Assembly: GCF_004362215.1 (NCBI RefSeq)
Contig: NZ_SNWR01000002.1
Span: 496,001 to 560,000, forward strand
DNA length: 64,000 nt
Origin: Paractinoplanes brasiliensis
GTDB taxonomy: Bacteria > Actinomycetota > Actinomycetes > Mycobacteriales > Micromonosporaceae
Direction: 5' to 3'
Both the position numbers and the translations under genes were made by a program. Below, piece by piece: positions 41,931 to 50,569 of the stretch; position 1 is the first letter of the stretch; every line of letters begins with the position of its first letter. The notes under the pieces were generated by a model. That model was not told where the DNA came from and made no database searches. It saw only the letters and a program-made list of their open reading frames with translations.

Positions 41931-43070
41931 ATGCCTGCCTCTCTGAATGCGGACAAGACCAGGTCCGCGTTACGCACCACGGCCGTGCTGTCGGCGCAGA
42001 CGCTGGTCGTCCTGCTCCTGGCGTACGTGCTGCTGTGGATGATGGGCCGGGCCTGGTCGGTGATCTGGCCGCTGGTCATCGCGCTGCTGATCACCACGCT
42101 GACCTGGCCGATCGCCCGATTTCTGCGCGACCGCCTGAGGTTCAGGCCCGCCCTGGCCGCCGGCGTCGTCACCGTTCTCTTCCTGGTCGTCATGGCGGGC
42201 GTCCTGGTGGTCATCATCGTGCCGGTGGCGAACCAGTCCGGCGAACTCGCCGACGGGGTGGTCAACGGCATCCAGCAGGTCCGCGAGTGGGCGTCCGGCC
42301 CGCCGCTGAACTTCGGCGACGACGACATCAGCCAGACCCTCGACACCGTCGTGGCCGAGCTGCAGAGCCGCGCCAGCAGCATCGTCAACTACACCCTGAC
42401 CGGCCTCAACACGGTGGTCAACGGCGTGGTCACCACCGTGCTGGCGCTGTTCCTGATGTTCTTCTTCCTCAAGGACGGGCCGCGTTTCCTGCCGTGGCTG
42501 TCGCGTCAGCTGCCCGGCCGTCTCGCCGTCGACGTCCCGACCGTGATGCACCGCGGCTGGGACACGCTCGGCGCGTTCGTGCGGTCGCAGGCGTTCGTGG
42601 GCCTGCTCGACGCGGTCTTCATCGGCCTCGGCCTGTGGATCGTCGGCGTGCCGCTGGTGCTGCCGCTGGCCGTGCTGACGTTCATCACCGCGTTCATCCC
42701 GATCGTCGGGGCGCTGTTCGCCGGGTTCGTGGCCGTGCTGATCGCGCTGGTCACGCAGGGCTGGGTCGACGCGCTGATCGTGCTGGCCATCATCATCGTC
42801 GTGCAGCAGCTGGAGGGCAACGTCTTCCAGCCCATGGTGCAGAGCCGGGGCCTCGGCCTGCACGCCGCCGTGGTGCTGCTGGCGGTGACGCTGGGTGGTG
42901 GCCTGGCCGGCATCATCGGCGCGTTGCTGGCCGTGCCGGTGGCCGCCCTGGTGTCGGTGGTCTACACCTACATCCGCGAGCAGCTGAGCGACGAGCCGCC
43001 GCCGCCCGAGCCGGAGCCGGACATCCCGCCGGATCCCGCTCCCGACGGCGAGGAACCGTCGATGGTCTAG
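41931..43070 (+). CDS. AI-2E family transporter (PerM/TqsA-like)
   Basis: 379 residues with eight membrane helices in the family pattern and the conserved LFLMFFFLKDGPRFLPWLS and FITAFIPIVGALFAGFVAVL segments; QQLEGNVFQPMVQSRGLGLH is the C-terminal signature. The C-terminus is Pro/Glu-rich. The name comes from E. coli TqsA; actual substrates vary (AI-2, sodium/proton exchange). AAGGTG precedes the ATG at 41931. Confidence 0.9.
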   Translation: MPASLNADKTRSALRTTAVLSAQTLVVLLLAYVLLWMMGRAWSVIWPLVIALLITTLTWPIARFLRDRLRFRPALAAGVVTVLFLVVMAGVLVVIIVPVANQSGELADGVVNGIQQVREWASGPPLNFGDDDISQTLDTVVAELQSRASSIVNYTLTGLNTVVNGVVTTVLALFLMFFFLKDGPRFLPWLSRQLPGRLAVDVPTVMHRGWDTLGAFVRSQAFVGLLDAVFIGLGLWIVGVPLVLPLAVLTFITAFIPIVGALFAGFVAVLIALVTQGWVDALIVLAIIIVVQQLEGNVFQPMVQSRGLGLHAAVVLLAVTLGGGLAGIIGALLAVPVAALVSVVYTYIREQLSDEPPPPEPEPDIPPDPAPDGEEPSMV

Positions 43071-43078
43071 TTTTCCCA

Positions 43079-43112
43079 GGGGCACGCCGACTGTGGCGTG
43101 CCCCTTCTTCTT
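43079..43112 (+). terminator. Rho-independent terminator after the AI-2E transporter
   Basis: GGGGCACGCC-GACTGT-GGCGTGCCCC, a perfect 10-bp stem with a 6-base loop, followed by TTCTTCTT. It starts eight bases after the transporter stop. Confidence 0.88.
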
Positions 43113-43207
43113 GACAGCTTGGCAACGTTAACGCAATCATTCAGCAACTTCGCTTTCTTGCGCCGATCAAGCACCGAAAACCGCAAGTAGCTGGATGCAC
43201 TTGCGCG

Positions 43208-43221
43208 TGTTAACGATAACA
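43208..43221 (+). promoter_or_regulatory. LacI-type operator upstream of the GH43 operon
   Basis: TGTTAACGATAACA, an imperfect inverted repeat with a central CG, typical of LacI-family sites for sugar genes. It lies 15 bp before the ATG at 43237. A second CGTTAACG sequence lies near 43128. No lacI-type gene is present in the window. Confidence 0.5.
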
Positions 43222-43236
43222 ACGTTGAGGAGCGCG

Positions 43237-44106
43237 ATGAAGACTCGACCACGGTTCGCCCGCTGGCTGGCCGCCCTGCTCGGCGCGGCCGCCGTCCTCA
43301 CTGTCCCCGCCCCGGCCAGCGCCGCCACCACGCTCGTCTACGCCACTTTCAAGGGCGACGCCCAGGCCGACGAGGAGTTGTGGCTCTACCAGTCCACGAA
43401 CGGCGGAACGAGCTACAGCGTCCTCGCGGACACGAACTTCCACGGCCCGACCGGGGTCCTGCGCGACCCGAGCATCCTCAAGCGCAACGGGCGCTACTAC
43501 ATCGCGTACACGGTGCAGTCCTGGACCACCAACTCGACGTACTTCAACATCGCCAGCAGCACGAACCTGACCACCTGGACGAACATCGCCAGCATCCCGT
43601 CGGGCATCGCGGACACCCGCTTCACCTGGGCCCCCGAGTTCTATGTCGAGGGCGGCGCGGTGCACGTCATCACCAGCGTGGCCGCCACGACCTGTTCCAA
43701 CTGCTTTCGCCCGTACGTCTACACGGCGCGCAACACCGAGCTGACGTCCTGGAGCGGGCCCGCGCAGATGTGGGGCCTCGGCACCAACCACATCGACACG
43801 TACGTGGTCAAGAACGGCAACACGTGGCATGCGTTCACCAAGGACGAGACCGGCAAGTACATCGAGCACTGGACCACGACGGCCGGCCTCACCGCGGGCT
43901 GGATCAACCGCGGCCGCCTCTGGTCGTCGGGCTACGAGGGCCCGTCCCTGGTCCGCCTCGACGACGGCAGCTGGCGCATCTACGTCGACCGCTACAGCAC
44001 CGGCGGCGGCATCTACACGGCGACCAGCACCGACCTGAACACGTGGACCGGCCTGACCTCGGTCGGCTGCGCGGGCTGCCGGCACGGCACCGCCATCCCC
44101 CGATAG
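43237..44106 (+). CDS. Secreted GH43-like glycoside hydrolase (arabinosidase/xylosidase type)
   Basis: 289 residues. A signal peptide ends at about residue 30 (APASAATT). The mature protein shows the five-blade propeller pattern: VLRDPSILKRNGRYYIAYTV (catalytic base Asp), TRFTWAPEFYVEGGAVHVIT (WAPE motif) and YEGPSLVRLDDGSWRIYVDR (general acid Glu region). It is a catalytic domain only, without a binding module. GAGGAGCG precedes the ATG. It is in an operon with the following AbfB-containing enzyme, nine bases downstream. Confidence 0.85.
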   Translation: MKTRPRFARWLAALLGAAAVLTVPAPASAATTLVYATFKGDAQADEELWLYQSTNGGTSYSVLADTNFHGPTGVLRDPSILKRNGRYYIAYTVQSWTTNSTYFNIASSTNLTTWTNIASIPSGIADTRFTWAPEFYVEGGAVHVITSVAATTCSNCFRPYVYTARNTELTSWSGPAQMWGLGTNHIDTYVVKNGNTWHAFTKDETGKYIEHWTTTAGLTAGWINRGRLWSSGYEGPSLVRLDDGSWRIYVDRYSTGGGIYTATSTDLNTWTGLTSVGCAGCRHGTAIPR

Positions 44107-44115
44107 GAGCCCTCC

Positions 44116-45486
44116 ATGAAGCGTCGCACCCTGCTCACCGCGGCCGGAGCCGTCGGCGTCGGAGCGCTCCTGCGTCCCGGCGCCGCCCAGGCCGCCACCT
44201 ACACCGGCTACGCGATGGCCTACTTCACCGAGTCGCCCACCATGGCCGCCGCCGGTTACAACCTGTACCTCGCGGTCAGCTCGGACGGCCTCAACTGGAC
44301 CCCGCTCAACCAGAACAACCCCGTCGCCGACCCCACCCAGGGCAGCGGGGGCCTGCGCGACCCGTTCATCCTGCGCAAACAGGACGGCACGTTCGTCGTG
44401 ATCGCGACCGACCTGAACGGCACCGACTGGGCGTACCAGAGCCAGTACCTGCACGTCTGGGACTCGGCCGACCTGCGCTCGTTCCGCAACTACCGGCTGC
44501 TGAAGGTGCATTCGCTGGCCACCCACGCCTGGGCGCCCGAGGCGGTCTGGGACCCGGCCCGCGGCCGGTACGCCGTCGTCTACTCCGCGGTCGTCGGCGG
44601 CCACAACGTGCTGATGGTCAGCTACACCAGCGACTTCGTCACGGCCACCACCGGCCAGGTGTTCTTCGACCCCGGCTACGACGCGATCGACGGCAACTTC
44701 GTGACGGTCGGCGGGGTCAACTACATGTACTACAAGAACAACACCAACAGCACGTTGCTGGGCGCCCGTTCGAACTCGTTCAATCCCGGCAGCTTCAGCG
44801 TCCACACCGGCGCGATCGGCCCCGGCCGCGGTGTCGAGGCCCCGCAGATCGTCAAGTCGAACACCGCCGACACGTGGCACATGTGGGGCGACACGTGGAG
44901 CCCGAACGGCCGCTTCTTCTGCTGGCAAACCACCGACGTGGCCGGCGGCTCCTGGGCGTTGCTGAACGATCGTGCCTACACCCAGCCGCTCAACTCCAAG
45001 CACCTCGGCATGACCCCGATCACCGCGACCGAGATGTCGGGGCTCATTTCCACGTACGGGACCCCGGCCTGGCGCCGGCTCAAGTCGTACAACTTCCCCG
45101 ACCGTTATGTCCGGCACGCCAACAGTGTCGCGCGCATCGACGTCTACCCCTTCGACCCGTACCAGGACCAGCTCTGGACCTTGACGCCCGGCCTGGCCGA
45201 CTCGTCGGGCGTATCGTTCCGCTCGGTGAACTACCCCGACCGCTACCTGCGGCACTCGAACTACGCGATGGTGCTCGCCACCAACGACGGCACGGCGGCC
45301 TTCCGCGCCGACGCCACGTTCCACCTGACCGCGGGTCTCGCCGACTCCTCCTGGACGTCGTTCCGCTCTCACAACTTCCCGGACCGCTACCTCCGCCACT
45401 ACGGCTACGTCCTGCGCATCGACCCGATCACGAGCAGTTCACCTGCCACCGACAAACAAGACGCCACCTTCCGGATCGGCTACTGA
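44116..45486 (+). CDS. Secreted GH43 arabinofuranosidase-like enzyme with AbfB domain (CBM42)
   Basis: 456 residues. A twin-arginine-like signal (KRRTLLTAAGAVGVGALL) is followed by a GH43-type catalytic domain: GGLRDPFILRKQDGTFVVIA, THAWAPEAVWDPARGRYAVV and a later VEAPQIVKSNTADTWHMW. The last 140 residues form an AbfB arabinose-binding trefoil with repeats such as FRSVNYPDRYLRH and FRSHNFPDRYLRH. It probably removes arabinose from hemicellulose. GGAGCC upstream is weak, but coupling to the first GH43 gene is likely. Confidence 0.87.
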   Translation: MKRRTLLTAAGAVGVGALLRPGAAQAATYTGYAMAYFTESPTMAAAGYNLYLAVSSDGLNWTPLNQNNPVADPTQGSGGLRDPFILRKQDGTFVVIATDLNGTDWAYQSQYLHVWDSADLRSFRNYRLLKVHSLATHAWAPEAVWDPARGRYAVVYSAVVGGHNVLMVSYTSDFVTATTGQVFFDPGYDAIDGNFVTVGGVNYMYYKNNTNSTLLGARSNSFNPGSFSVHTGAIGPGRGVEAPQIVKSNTADTWHMWGDTWSPNGRFFCWQTTDVAGGSWALLNDRAYTQPLNSKHLGMTPITATEMSGLISTYGTPAWRRLKSYNFPDRYVRHANSVARIDVYPFDPYQDQLWTLTPGLADSSGVSFRSVNYPDRYLRHSNYAMVLATNDGTAAFRADATFHLTAGLADSSWTSFRSHNFPDRYLRHYGYVLRIDPITSSSPATDKQDATFRIGY

Positions 45487-45627
45487 AGAACCAGTAGTTC
45501 TGAGGCGGAAGTCGGTGTGGGCGCCGGCGAACGGGCCGGGCAGCTCCTGCCGTGCGTCCTCGCCGGTGGAGAGTCCGGCGGCGTCGAGCGGGCAGGCCGT
45601 CAGACGTCGTGGATCGGTGATGCTCAC
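45439..45627 (-). pseudogene. Truncated 5' gene fragment, convergent with the AbfB gene
   Basis: From a GTG at 45627 the frame reads SITDPRRLTACPLDAAGLST and on to FAGAHTDFRLR with strong actinomycete codon bias. After about 45503 the bias is lost as it runs into the antisense of the GH43-AbfB 3' end. The region upstream is AT-rich with TAATGA as a possible -10. It looks like the preserved N-terminus of a deleted gene. I cannot identify the parent family. Confidence 0.35.
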
Positions 45628-45928
45628 ATGCTGTTGGAAGCGAATGTCATTAGCAAGTAGGCGCCGCCGTTCCTCTCACTCGGTGTGATCCGCCGGCCCC
45701 GCTGACCGGACCCGGGACGTGGTGGGCCGCTCCCGCCCCGTAGGCGATGTTTTTGCAGTTGGGGTGTAACTTGCGGATCCGGGCGTGTCGCCTCGGAAGG
45801 TGCACGCAAGGGATCGCGGCGACGAGCCTTCGCGACTCTGCGTAGCGACCTGCGGTTTTGGGCCTCCCGTCGTTGGTCCTGTGTGGACTGCGGAGACGGA
45901 GATCTATTCAGCCGAATGGCTGATGCGA

Positions 45929-45942
45929 GTGATCAAGATCAC
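45929..45942 (+). promoter_or_regulatory. Crp/cAMP-receptor-type site upstream of the symporter operon
   Basis: GTGATCAAGATCAC, matching GTGA-N6-TCAC with perfect arms, 46 bp before the ATG at 45989. A second short palindrome (GTGATCAC) lies near 45965. The remaining 45487-45928 interval otherwise holds only the fragment at 45439-45627. Confidence 0.5.
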
Positions 45943-45988
45943 GTGTCACAGTGCGCAGCGACCGTGTGATCACGCTCCGGAGGCAGCA

Positions 45989-46969
45989 ATGGCGCACACT
46001 CCGTCCGTACCCCCCGACTGGCACCAAGCACACCCGGCCGCGGAACCCTCCAGCTCGCCCACCGCCGGCACGCCGCCGACCGTCGGGACGCCGGCGACCT
46101 ACGGGAACTCGTCCGCCGCCGCGTCGGTGCCCGTCGTCGGGACGGCCGCCATCGTGACGCCGCCCGGCGCCGAGGCGGCGGAGGCCGGAGGCGCGCACTA
46201 CTCGCCTCCACCATGGACGGCCGATTCCCAGGCCCCGTACGGTCAGAGCCCGCCGTGGAAGCGGCCGGAGGACTTCCTGACGCGGCCGGCCCCGGCGCAA
46301 GCGCAACCTCCGCAGTGGGGCGCACCGCCGAACGGGGGTGCCACGCAGCAACCGGGCGGGCCGGCGCAGTGGGCGGCGGCACACCCCGGGCGGCCCACTT
46401 TGCCGAGGGAACAACCGCCGCTGCCGGCGTGGACCCGCAGGCCGGAGAGCGAACCGCCCTACCCGCCCGAGGACGGGATGGCGGGGCCGCGGCCGGCCCG
46501 GCTGGCCAATGTCAGGGAGGCCTGGATCGCCGCGGATGACACGGCGTGGGCGGGAACCGCGCCGGCTCCGGTGAGCCCGCAACCTCAGAACGCGAGCGGC
46601 GTGGCGGGACGGCTGGCGGGTGGGGTCGCGGCCCGGTTCGCGGAGGGGGCGGCCCGGCTGGCGAACGAGCCGGGAACCCGTACGGGGGATGCCACGTCGG
46701 CGCCGGTGAGCATTCCGCACGGCTCGGCCGCTCGGGTCGCGCGGCACCGCACCGGGGAGTGGCCGACCGTACGGGCGAAGACGGGGCGGCTGGACAAGAA
46801 CCGATGGCATTGGCTTCTGCTGGTGCCGATCGTGTTGCCGCTCATGCCGGTCATCTACAACCGGACGGACCCGGCGTTGTTCGGGATGCCGTTCTTCTAC
46901 TGGTGTCAGCTCGGCTTCGCGTTCCTGGCCAGCGGCGTGATCGCCTTCGTGCACATGAAGGTCAGGTGA
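45989..46969 (+). CDS. DUF3311 protein with a long proline-rich N-terminal extension
   Basis: 326 residues. The last 65 are a DUF3311 domain: NRWHWLLLVPIVLPLMPVIY, two membrane helices and FLASGVIAFVHMKVR. DUF3311 proteins are normally about 70-100 residues and pair with a sodium:solute symporter. Here some 250 residues rich in Pro, Gly, Ala and Gln precede it and look disordered. GGAGGCAG precedes the ATG. It overlaps the symporter by four bases (GTGA), so the two probably form one transporter. Confidence 0.82.
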   Translation: MAHTPSVPPDWHQAHPAAEPSSSPTAGTPPTVGTPATYGNSSAAASVPVVGTAAIVTPPGAEAAEAGGAHYSPPPWTADSQAPYGQSPPWKRPEDFLTRPAPAQAQPPQWGAPPNGGATQQPGGPAQWAAAHPGRPTLPREQPPLPAWTRRPESEPPYPPEDGMAGPRPARLANVREAWIAADDTAWAGTAPAPVSPQPQNASGVAGRLAGGVAARFAEGAARLANEPGTRTGDATSAPVSIPHGSAARVARHRTGEWPTVRAKTGRLDKNRWHWLLLVPIVLPLMPVIYNRTDPALFGMPFFYWCQLGFAFLASGVIAFVHMKVR

Positions 46970-48678
46970 GCACGCAACTGGCCGTCTTCGTGGCGGTCTT
47001 CGGCACGGTCGCGATCATGGGCTTCGCGGCGGCGAAGTGGCGGCGGCCCGACTCGATCCACACGCTCGAGGAGTGGGGCCTGGGTGGCCGCGCGTTCGGC
47101 AACTGGGTCACGTTCTTCCTGCTCAGCGGCGACGTCTACACCGCGTACACGTTCGTTGCCGTGCCGACGCTCGTCTACGGCATGGGCGCGGCCGGATTCT
47201 TCCCGGTGCCGTTCCTGGTGATCGTCTATCCGATGCTGTTCGTTGTGCTGGCGCGCTTCTGGTCGGTCTGTCACGTGCACGGTTTCGTCACGCCGGCTGA
47301 GTTCGTCCGGGCCCGGTTCGGCTCGCGGGGCATCGGGACGGCGGTCGCCGTGCTCGGCATCGTCGCGACCATGCCGTACATCGCCCTGCAGCTGATCGGC
47401 ATGGAGGCCGTCTTCGAGGTCATGGGCCTGCCCAAGGGCTGGCCGCTCACGCTCGCCTTCGCCGTGCTCGCGCTCTACACGTTCAACTCCGGGCTGCGCG
47501 GGCCGGCGCTCGTCTCCATCGTCAAGGACGCCCTGATCCTCTGGGCTGTCCTGGCCGTGCTGATGATCGTCGCGATGACGCCGGGACAGTGGGACACGAT
47601 CTTCCGGATCGCCGAGAACCGGTACGCGACCACGCCCCGCACGGATGACGGTTTGTTGCTGCCCGCCCAGAGCCAGCTGAACTACGTCACGCTCGCGCTC
47701 GGCTCGGCCGTCGCGCTGTTCCTGTACCCGCACACGCTCACCGGGGTCCTCGCGTCCCGCAACCGCAGCACGTTGCGCCGCAACCTGGCCGTCCTGCCGA
47801 TCTACACGCTCACCCTCGGCGTGCTGATGCTGGTCGGTTTCGCCGCGCTGTACAGCGAGGTCCAGCCGGTCGGCGGCAACGCGAACACGGTGGTGCCGCA
47901 GTGGTTCAACGAGAACGCTCCGGCCTGGAGCGCCGGCCTGGCGTTCGCGGCGATCGGGGTGGGGGCCATGGTGCCGGCCGCCATCATGTCGATCGCCGCC
48001 GCGAACCTGTTCACCCGCGACATCTACCGCGTCTATCTGCGCCCGCAGGCGTCGGCGCGCGAGGAGACGTACGTGAGCAAGTCCGTGTCCCTGACCGTCA
48101 AATTCGGCGCGCTTCTGATCCTGCTGCTGCTGAACACGCAGTTCGCGATCGACCTGCAGCTCATCGGCGGGGTCGTGATCATGCAGACGTTGCCCGCGGT
48201 CGCGCTCGGCCTCTACACGAACTGGTTCCATCGGTGGGCCCTCGGTCTCGGCATGGGCGCCGGGCTCGTGCTCGGGGTGTTCATGCTCTGGCAGGTGCCC
48301 AAGCTCGGCGGCGCTGACGGCCGTGAGGTGGTGCGCGAGCACTTCGGCGGTTCGGCCTGGCCGCTGAACAACCTCGGGTTCGACACGGACGCCACCATCT
48401 ACGTCGGCATCGTCGCGCTCCTGGCCAACCTGATCGTCGCGGCGGCCGCAACACCGGTGCTGCGCGCCCTGGACATCCCGGACGGCCGGGACGAGACCCG
48501 GGAACACGACTATGTCGCGGACGAGGGCGACCCCACCGTACGGAGAATGACCGAAATCATCGACGGCGACCCCGTCCCCGAGCAGCAACCGGCGTCGTTC
48601 TTCACCCCCGTGGGCCCACGCGCCGGAGCGGGCACGGTGGAGGACGACCCGTCCCGGCGGGCGTACCGGCGCCTGTAG
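46966..48678 (+). CDS. Sodium:solute symporter family permease (MctP-like monocarboxylate transporter)
   Basis: 570 residues with about thirteen membrane helices. The SSS signature is seen in LEEWGLGGRAFGNWVTFFLL, SVCHVHGFVTPAEFVRARFG, TFNSGLRGPALVSIVKDALI and IGVGAMVPAAIMSIAAANLF. With a DUF3311 partner it resembles MctP-type lactate/pyruvate/alanine uptake systems. Translation starts at a GTG overlapping the DUF3311 stop. The last 70 residues are a polar cytoplasmic tail. Confidence 0.88.
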   Translation: MSTQLAVFVAVFGTVAIMGFAAAKWRRPDSIHTLEEWGLGGRAFGNWVTFFLLSGDVYTAYTFVAVPTLVYGMGAAGFFPVPFLVIVYPMLFVVLARFWSVCHVHGFVTPAEFVRARFGSRGIGTAVAVLGIVATMPYIALQLIGMEAVFEVMGLPKGWPLTLAFAVLALYTFNSGLRGPALVSIVKDALILWAVLAVLMIVAMTPGQWDTIFRIAENRYATTPRTDDGLLLPAQSQLNYVTLALGSAVALFLYPHTLTGVLASRNRSTLRRNLAVLPIYTLTLGVLMLVGFAALYSEVQPVGGNANTVVPQWFNENAPAWSAGLAFAAIGVGAMVPAAIMSIAAANLFTRDIYRVYLRPQASAREETYVSKSVSLTVKFGALLILLLLNTQFAIDLQLIGGVVIMQTLPAVALGLYTNWFHRWALGLGMGAGLVLGVFMLWQVPKLGGADGREVVREHFGGSAWPLNNLGFDTDATIYVGIVALLANLIVAAAATPVLRALDIPDGRDETREHDYVADEGDPTVRRMTEIIDGDPVPEQQPASFFTPVGPRAGAGTVEDDPSRRAYRRL

Positions 48679-48694
48679 GGGACCCGTCGCGACC

Positions 48695-50329
48695 CTATGA
48701 CGAGATGCGGTAGGAGGCGCTGTCGAAGTCGGCGTACGCACCCTCACGGCCCAGGTCCTGCACCCACAGGCCCACGAACGCGCCGGTGAAACCCCAGGCG
48801 GCGGGCTCGCCGTTCACCGTCAGGGCGGCGTACTCGTCGGAGAGCGTGGTCGCGTCGAGCACCGGGCCGGCCTGCTGCCAGGCGCCGTCGGGCCGGGCGT
48901 ACGCGAAGGTCAACGACGGGCCCTCGAAGCGCAACCGCATTCGGACCGGGCCTGGGGAGGGGATCGGGGCGCGCACCCCGGGCACGATCGTCACCTGACC
49001 GCTGTCGCAGGCGATCAGGTCGATGATCGGCGCACCGTCGTCGTCGGCGGTGACGTGCAGGTAGTACCAGTTGCGGGTGTTGTAGTACGCGGTGATACCG
49101 GCGAGTTGCCGATAGTTGCGCGGCTCGAACTCCATGGTCGCCTCGAACGTGCAGTCCGCGGCCACCACCCGCCGCGCGACCAGGCTCGGTTTGTGGCGGC
49201 CCAGCGGCGACAAGCCGCCGTGGATGCGCAGGTGTGACGGCCGCTCGGACAGCGACACCCAGTCTGGCGTGGCCGGCCGGCGCAGCGTCGACCAGTTGAC
49301 GCCCAGCGCGGCGCCGTCGAAGTCGTCGTCCTCCACCTGCTCGGAGGAGACCGGCCGGGCCACCGGGACGTCGACCCCGCGCGGCGCGGCCACCGAGGTG
49401 GCGGGCACCCCGCCGGCGATGCGCGGCCACCCGTCCGGCGTCCACGTCACCTCCTGGATCGCCGACTCGCGGCCCAGCACACAACGGCCCAGCTGCGAAT
49501 ACGGACGGCCGACGAGGTGCGCGAGATACCACTGCCCGCCTGGGGTCTCGACCAGGCTGCCGTGCCCGGCCTTCTGCAACTCGAGCGACGGATCGCCGGC
49601 CGAGGTGAGCAGCGGGCCGGCCGGATCGGCCAGGTAAGGGCCCAGCAGGTGGCTCGACCGCGCCACCGTCACCTGATGCGCCCAGCTCGTCCCGCCCTCG
49701 GCGGTGACCAGGTAATACCAGCCGTCCTTGCGGTACAGGTTGGGCGCCTCGGTCACCGCGGCCGACGTGCCGGTGAAGATCATGTGCTCCGGGCCGATGA
49801 GCTCGCGGGCGTCACGGTCGTACTGCTGGATCGAGATGCCGGCGAAGCGGTTCCGGCCGGGGCGCCAGTCGGCCACCATCGACAGCATCCAGGTGGTGCC
49901 GTCGTCGTCGTGGAACAGCGACGCGTCGAAGCCCCGGCCGTGCAGCACCACCGGGTCGGACCACGGGCCGGTCGGCGTCGGGCCGGTCACCAGGAAGTTC
50001 TGCGGATCCCAGAACCCGCCCGCGAACGTGGCGACGTCGGAGTAGAGCAGGAAGAACTGCCCGTGCGCGTACGTCAGGCTGGGCGCCCACACGCCGTTCG
50101 AGTCGCCCGTGCCGGTCAGGTCGAGCAGGCGCTTCTCGTTCAGCGCGCCCCCGAGCGGCGTCCAGTCGACCAGATTGACCGAGTGATGCACCCGTACGCC
50201 CGGATACCACTCGAACGTGGACGTGGCGATGTAGTAGTCGTCGCCCACCCGCAGGATCGACGGGTCGGGGTGGAACCCCGGCAGCACGGGGTTGCTGATC
50301 CCTCGGAGCGCCGTCTCAACGATCGTCAT
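48695..50329 (-). CDS. GH43 beta-xylosidase (xylan 1,4-beta-xylosidase)
   Basis: 544 residues without a signal peptide, so it acts on imported oligosaccharides. The N-terminal GH43 propeller shows NPVLPGFHPDPSILRVGDDY (catalytic base Asp), SNGVWAPSLTYAHGQFFLLY and a later TEAPNLYRKDGWYYLVTAEG (acid Glu). The C-terminal beta-sandwich of the XynB type follows (QLAGITAYYNTRNWYYLHVT). The ATG at 50329 has a G-run (GGGGGG) upstream. It works downstream of the secreted GH43 enzymes of this region. Confidence 0.92.
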   Translation of the reverse strand: MTIVETALRGISNPVLPGFHPDPSILRVGDDYYIATSTFEWYPGVRVHHSVNLVDWTPLGGALNEKRLLDLTGTGDSNGVWAPSLTYAHGQFFLLYSDVATFAGGFWDPQNFLVTGPTPTGPWSDPVVLHGRGFDASLFHDDDGTTWMLSMVADWRPGRNRFAGISIQQYDRDARELIGPEHMIFTGTSAAVTEAPNLYRKDGWYYLVTAEGGTSWAHQVTVARSSHLLGPYLADPAGPLLTSAGDPSLELQKAGHGSLVETPGGQWYLAHLVGRPYSQLGRCVLGRESAIQEVTWTPDGWPRIAGGVPATSVAAPRGVDVPVARPVSSEQVEDDDFDGAALGVNWSTLRRPATPDWVSLSERPSHLRIHGGLSPLGRHKPSLVARRVVAADCTFEATMEFEPRNYRQLAGITAYYNTRNWYYLHVTADDDGAPIIDLIACDSGQVTIVPGVRAPIPSPGPVRMRLRFEGPSLTFAYARPDGAWQQAGPVLDATTLSDEYAALTVNGEPAAWGFTGAFVGLWVQDLGREGAYADFDSASYRISS

Positions 50330-50351
50330 GAATTTCCCCCCGATGCGATCC

Positions 50352-50381
50352 CGCAAGTTCCAAGACTCTATCGCAAGTTCC
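50352..50381 (-). promoter_or_regulatory. Direct repeats in the beta-xylosidase promoter
   Basis: CGCAAGTTCC occurs at 50352-50361 and again at 50372-50381, exactly 20 bp apart (about two helical turns). On the minus strand each reads GGAACTTGCG, which resembles the CGAAACTTTCG-type xylan/xylose motif known from Streptomyces with two or three mismatches. TAGAGT between the copies may be a -10. Confidence 0.45.
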
Positions 50382-50569
50382 GACCGCGTCGGGCGCAGGT
50401 TTGCCGGGCGCGGCGCACGCGCTCCGCTCCGGCCGGTGGTTCTTGCGTTCGGGGATCGCCTGCCTGATCTTTCCTCAAGGGCTGACGACGTGCCGCGGGA
50501 ATCGGGTTCTGGCTCTACGCGACGACACCGGCCGCCGCGCTCGCCGTTGACCGGGGCGGCCGCCTTGCT

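Noticed and set aside
43210..45399. A 729-codon minus-strand frame opposite the two GH43 genes
   Set aside because: Val/Gly/Arg-rich shadow of two recognisable secreted enzymes.
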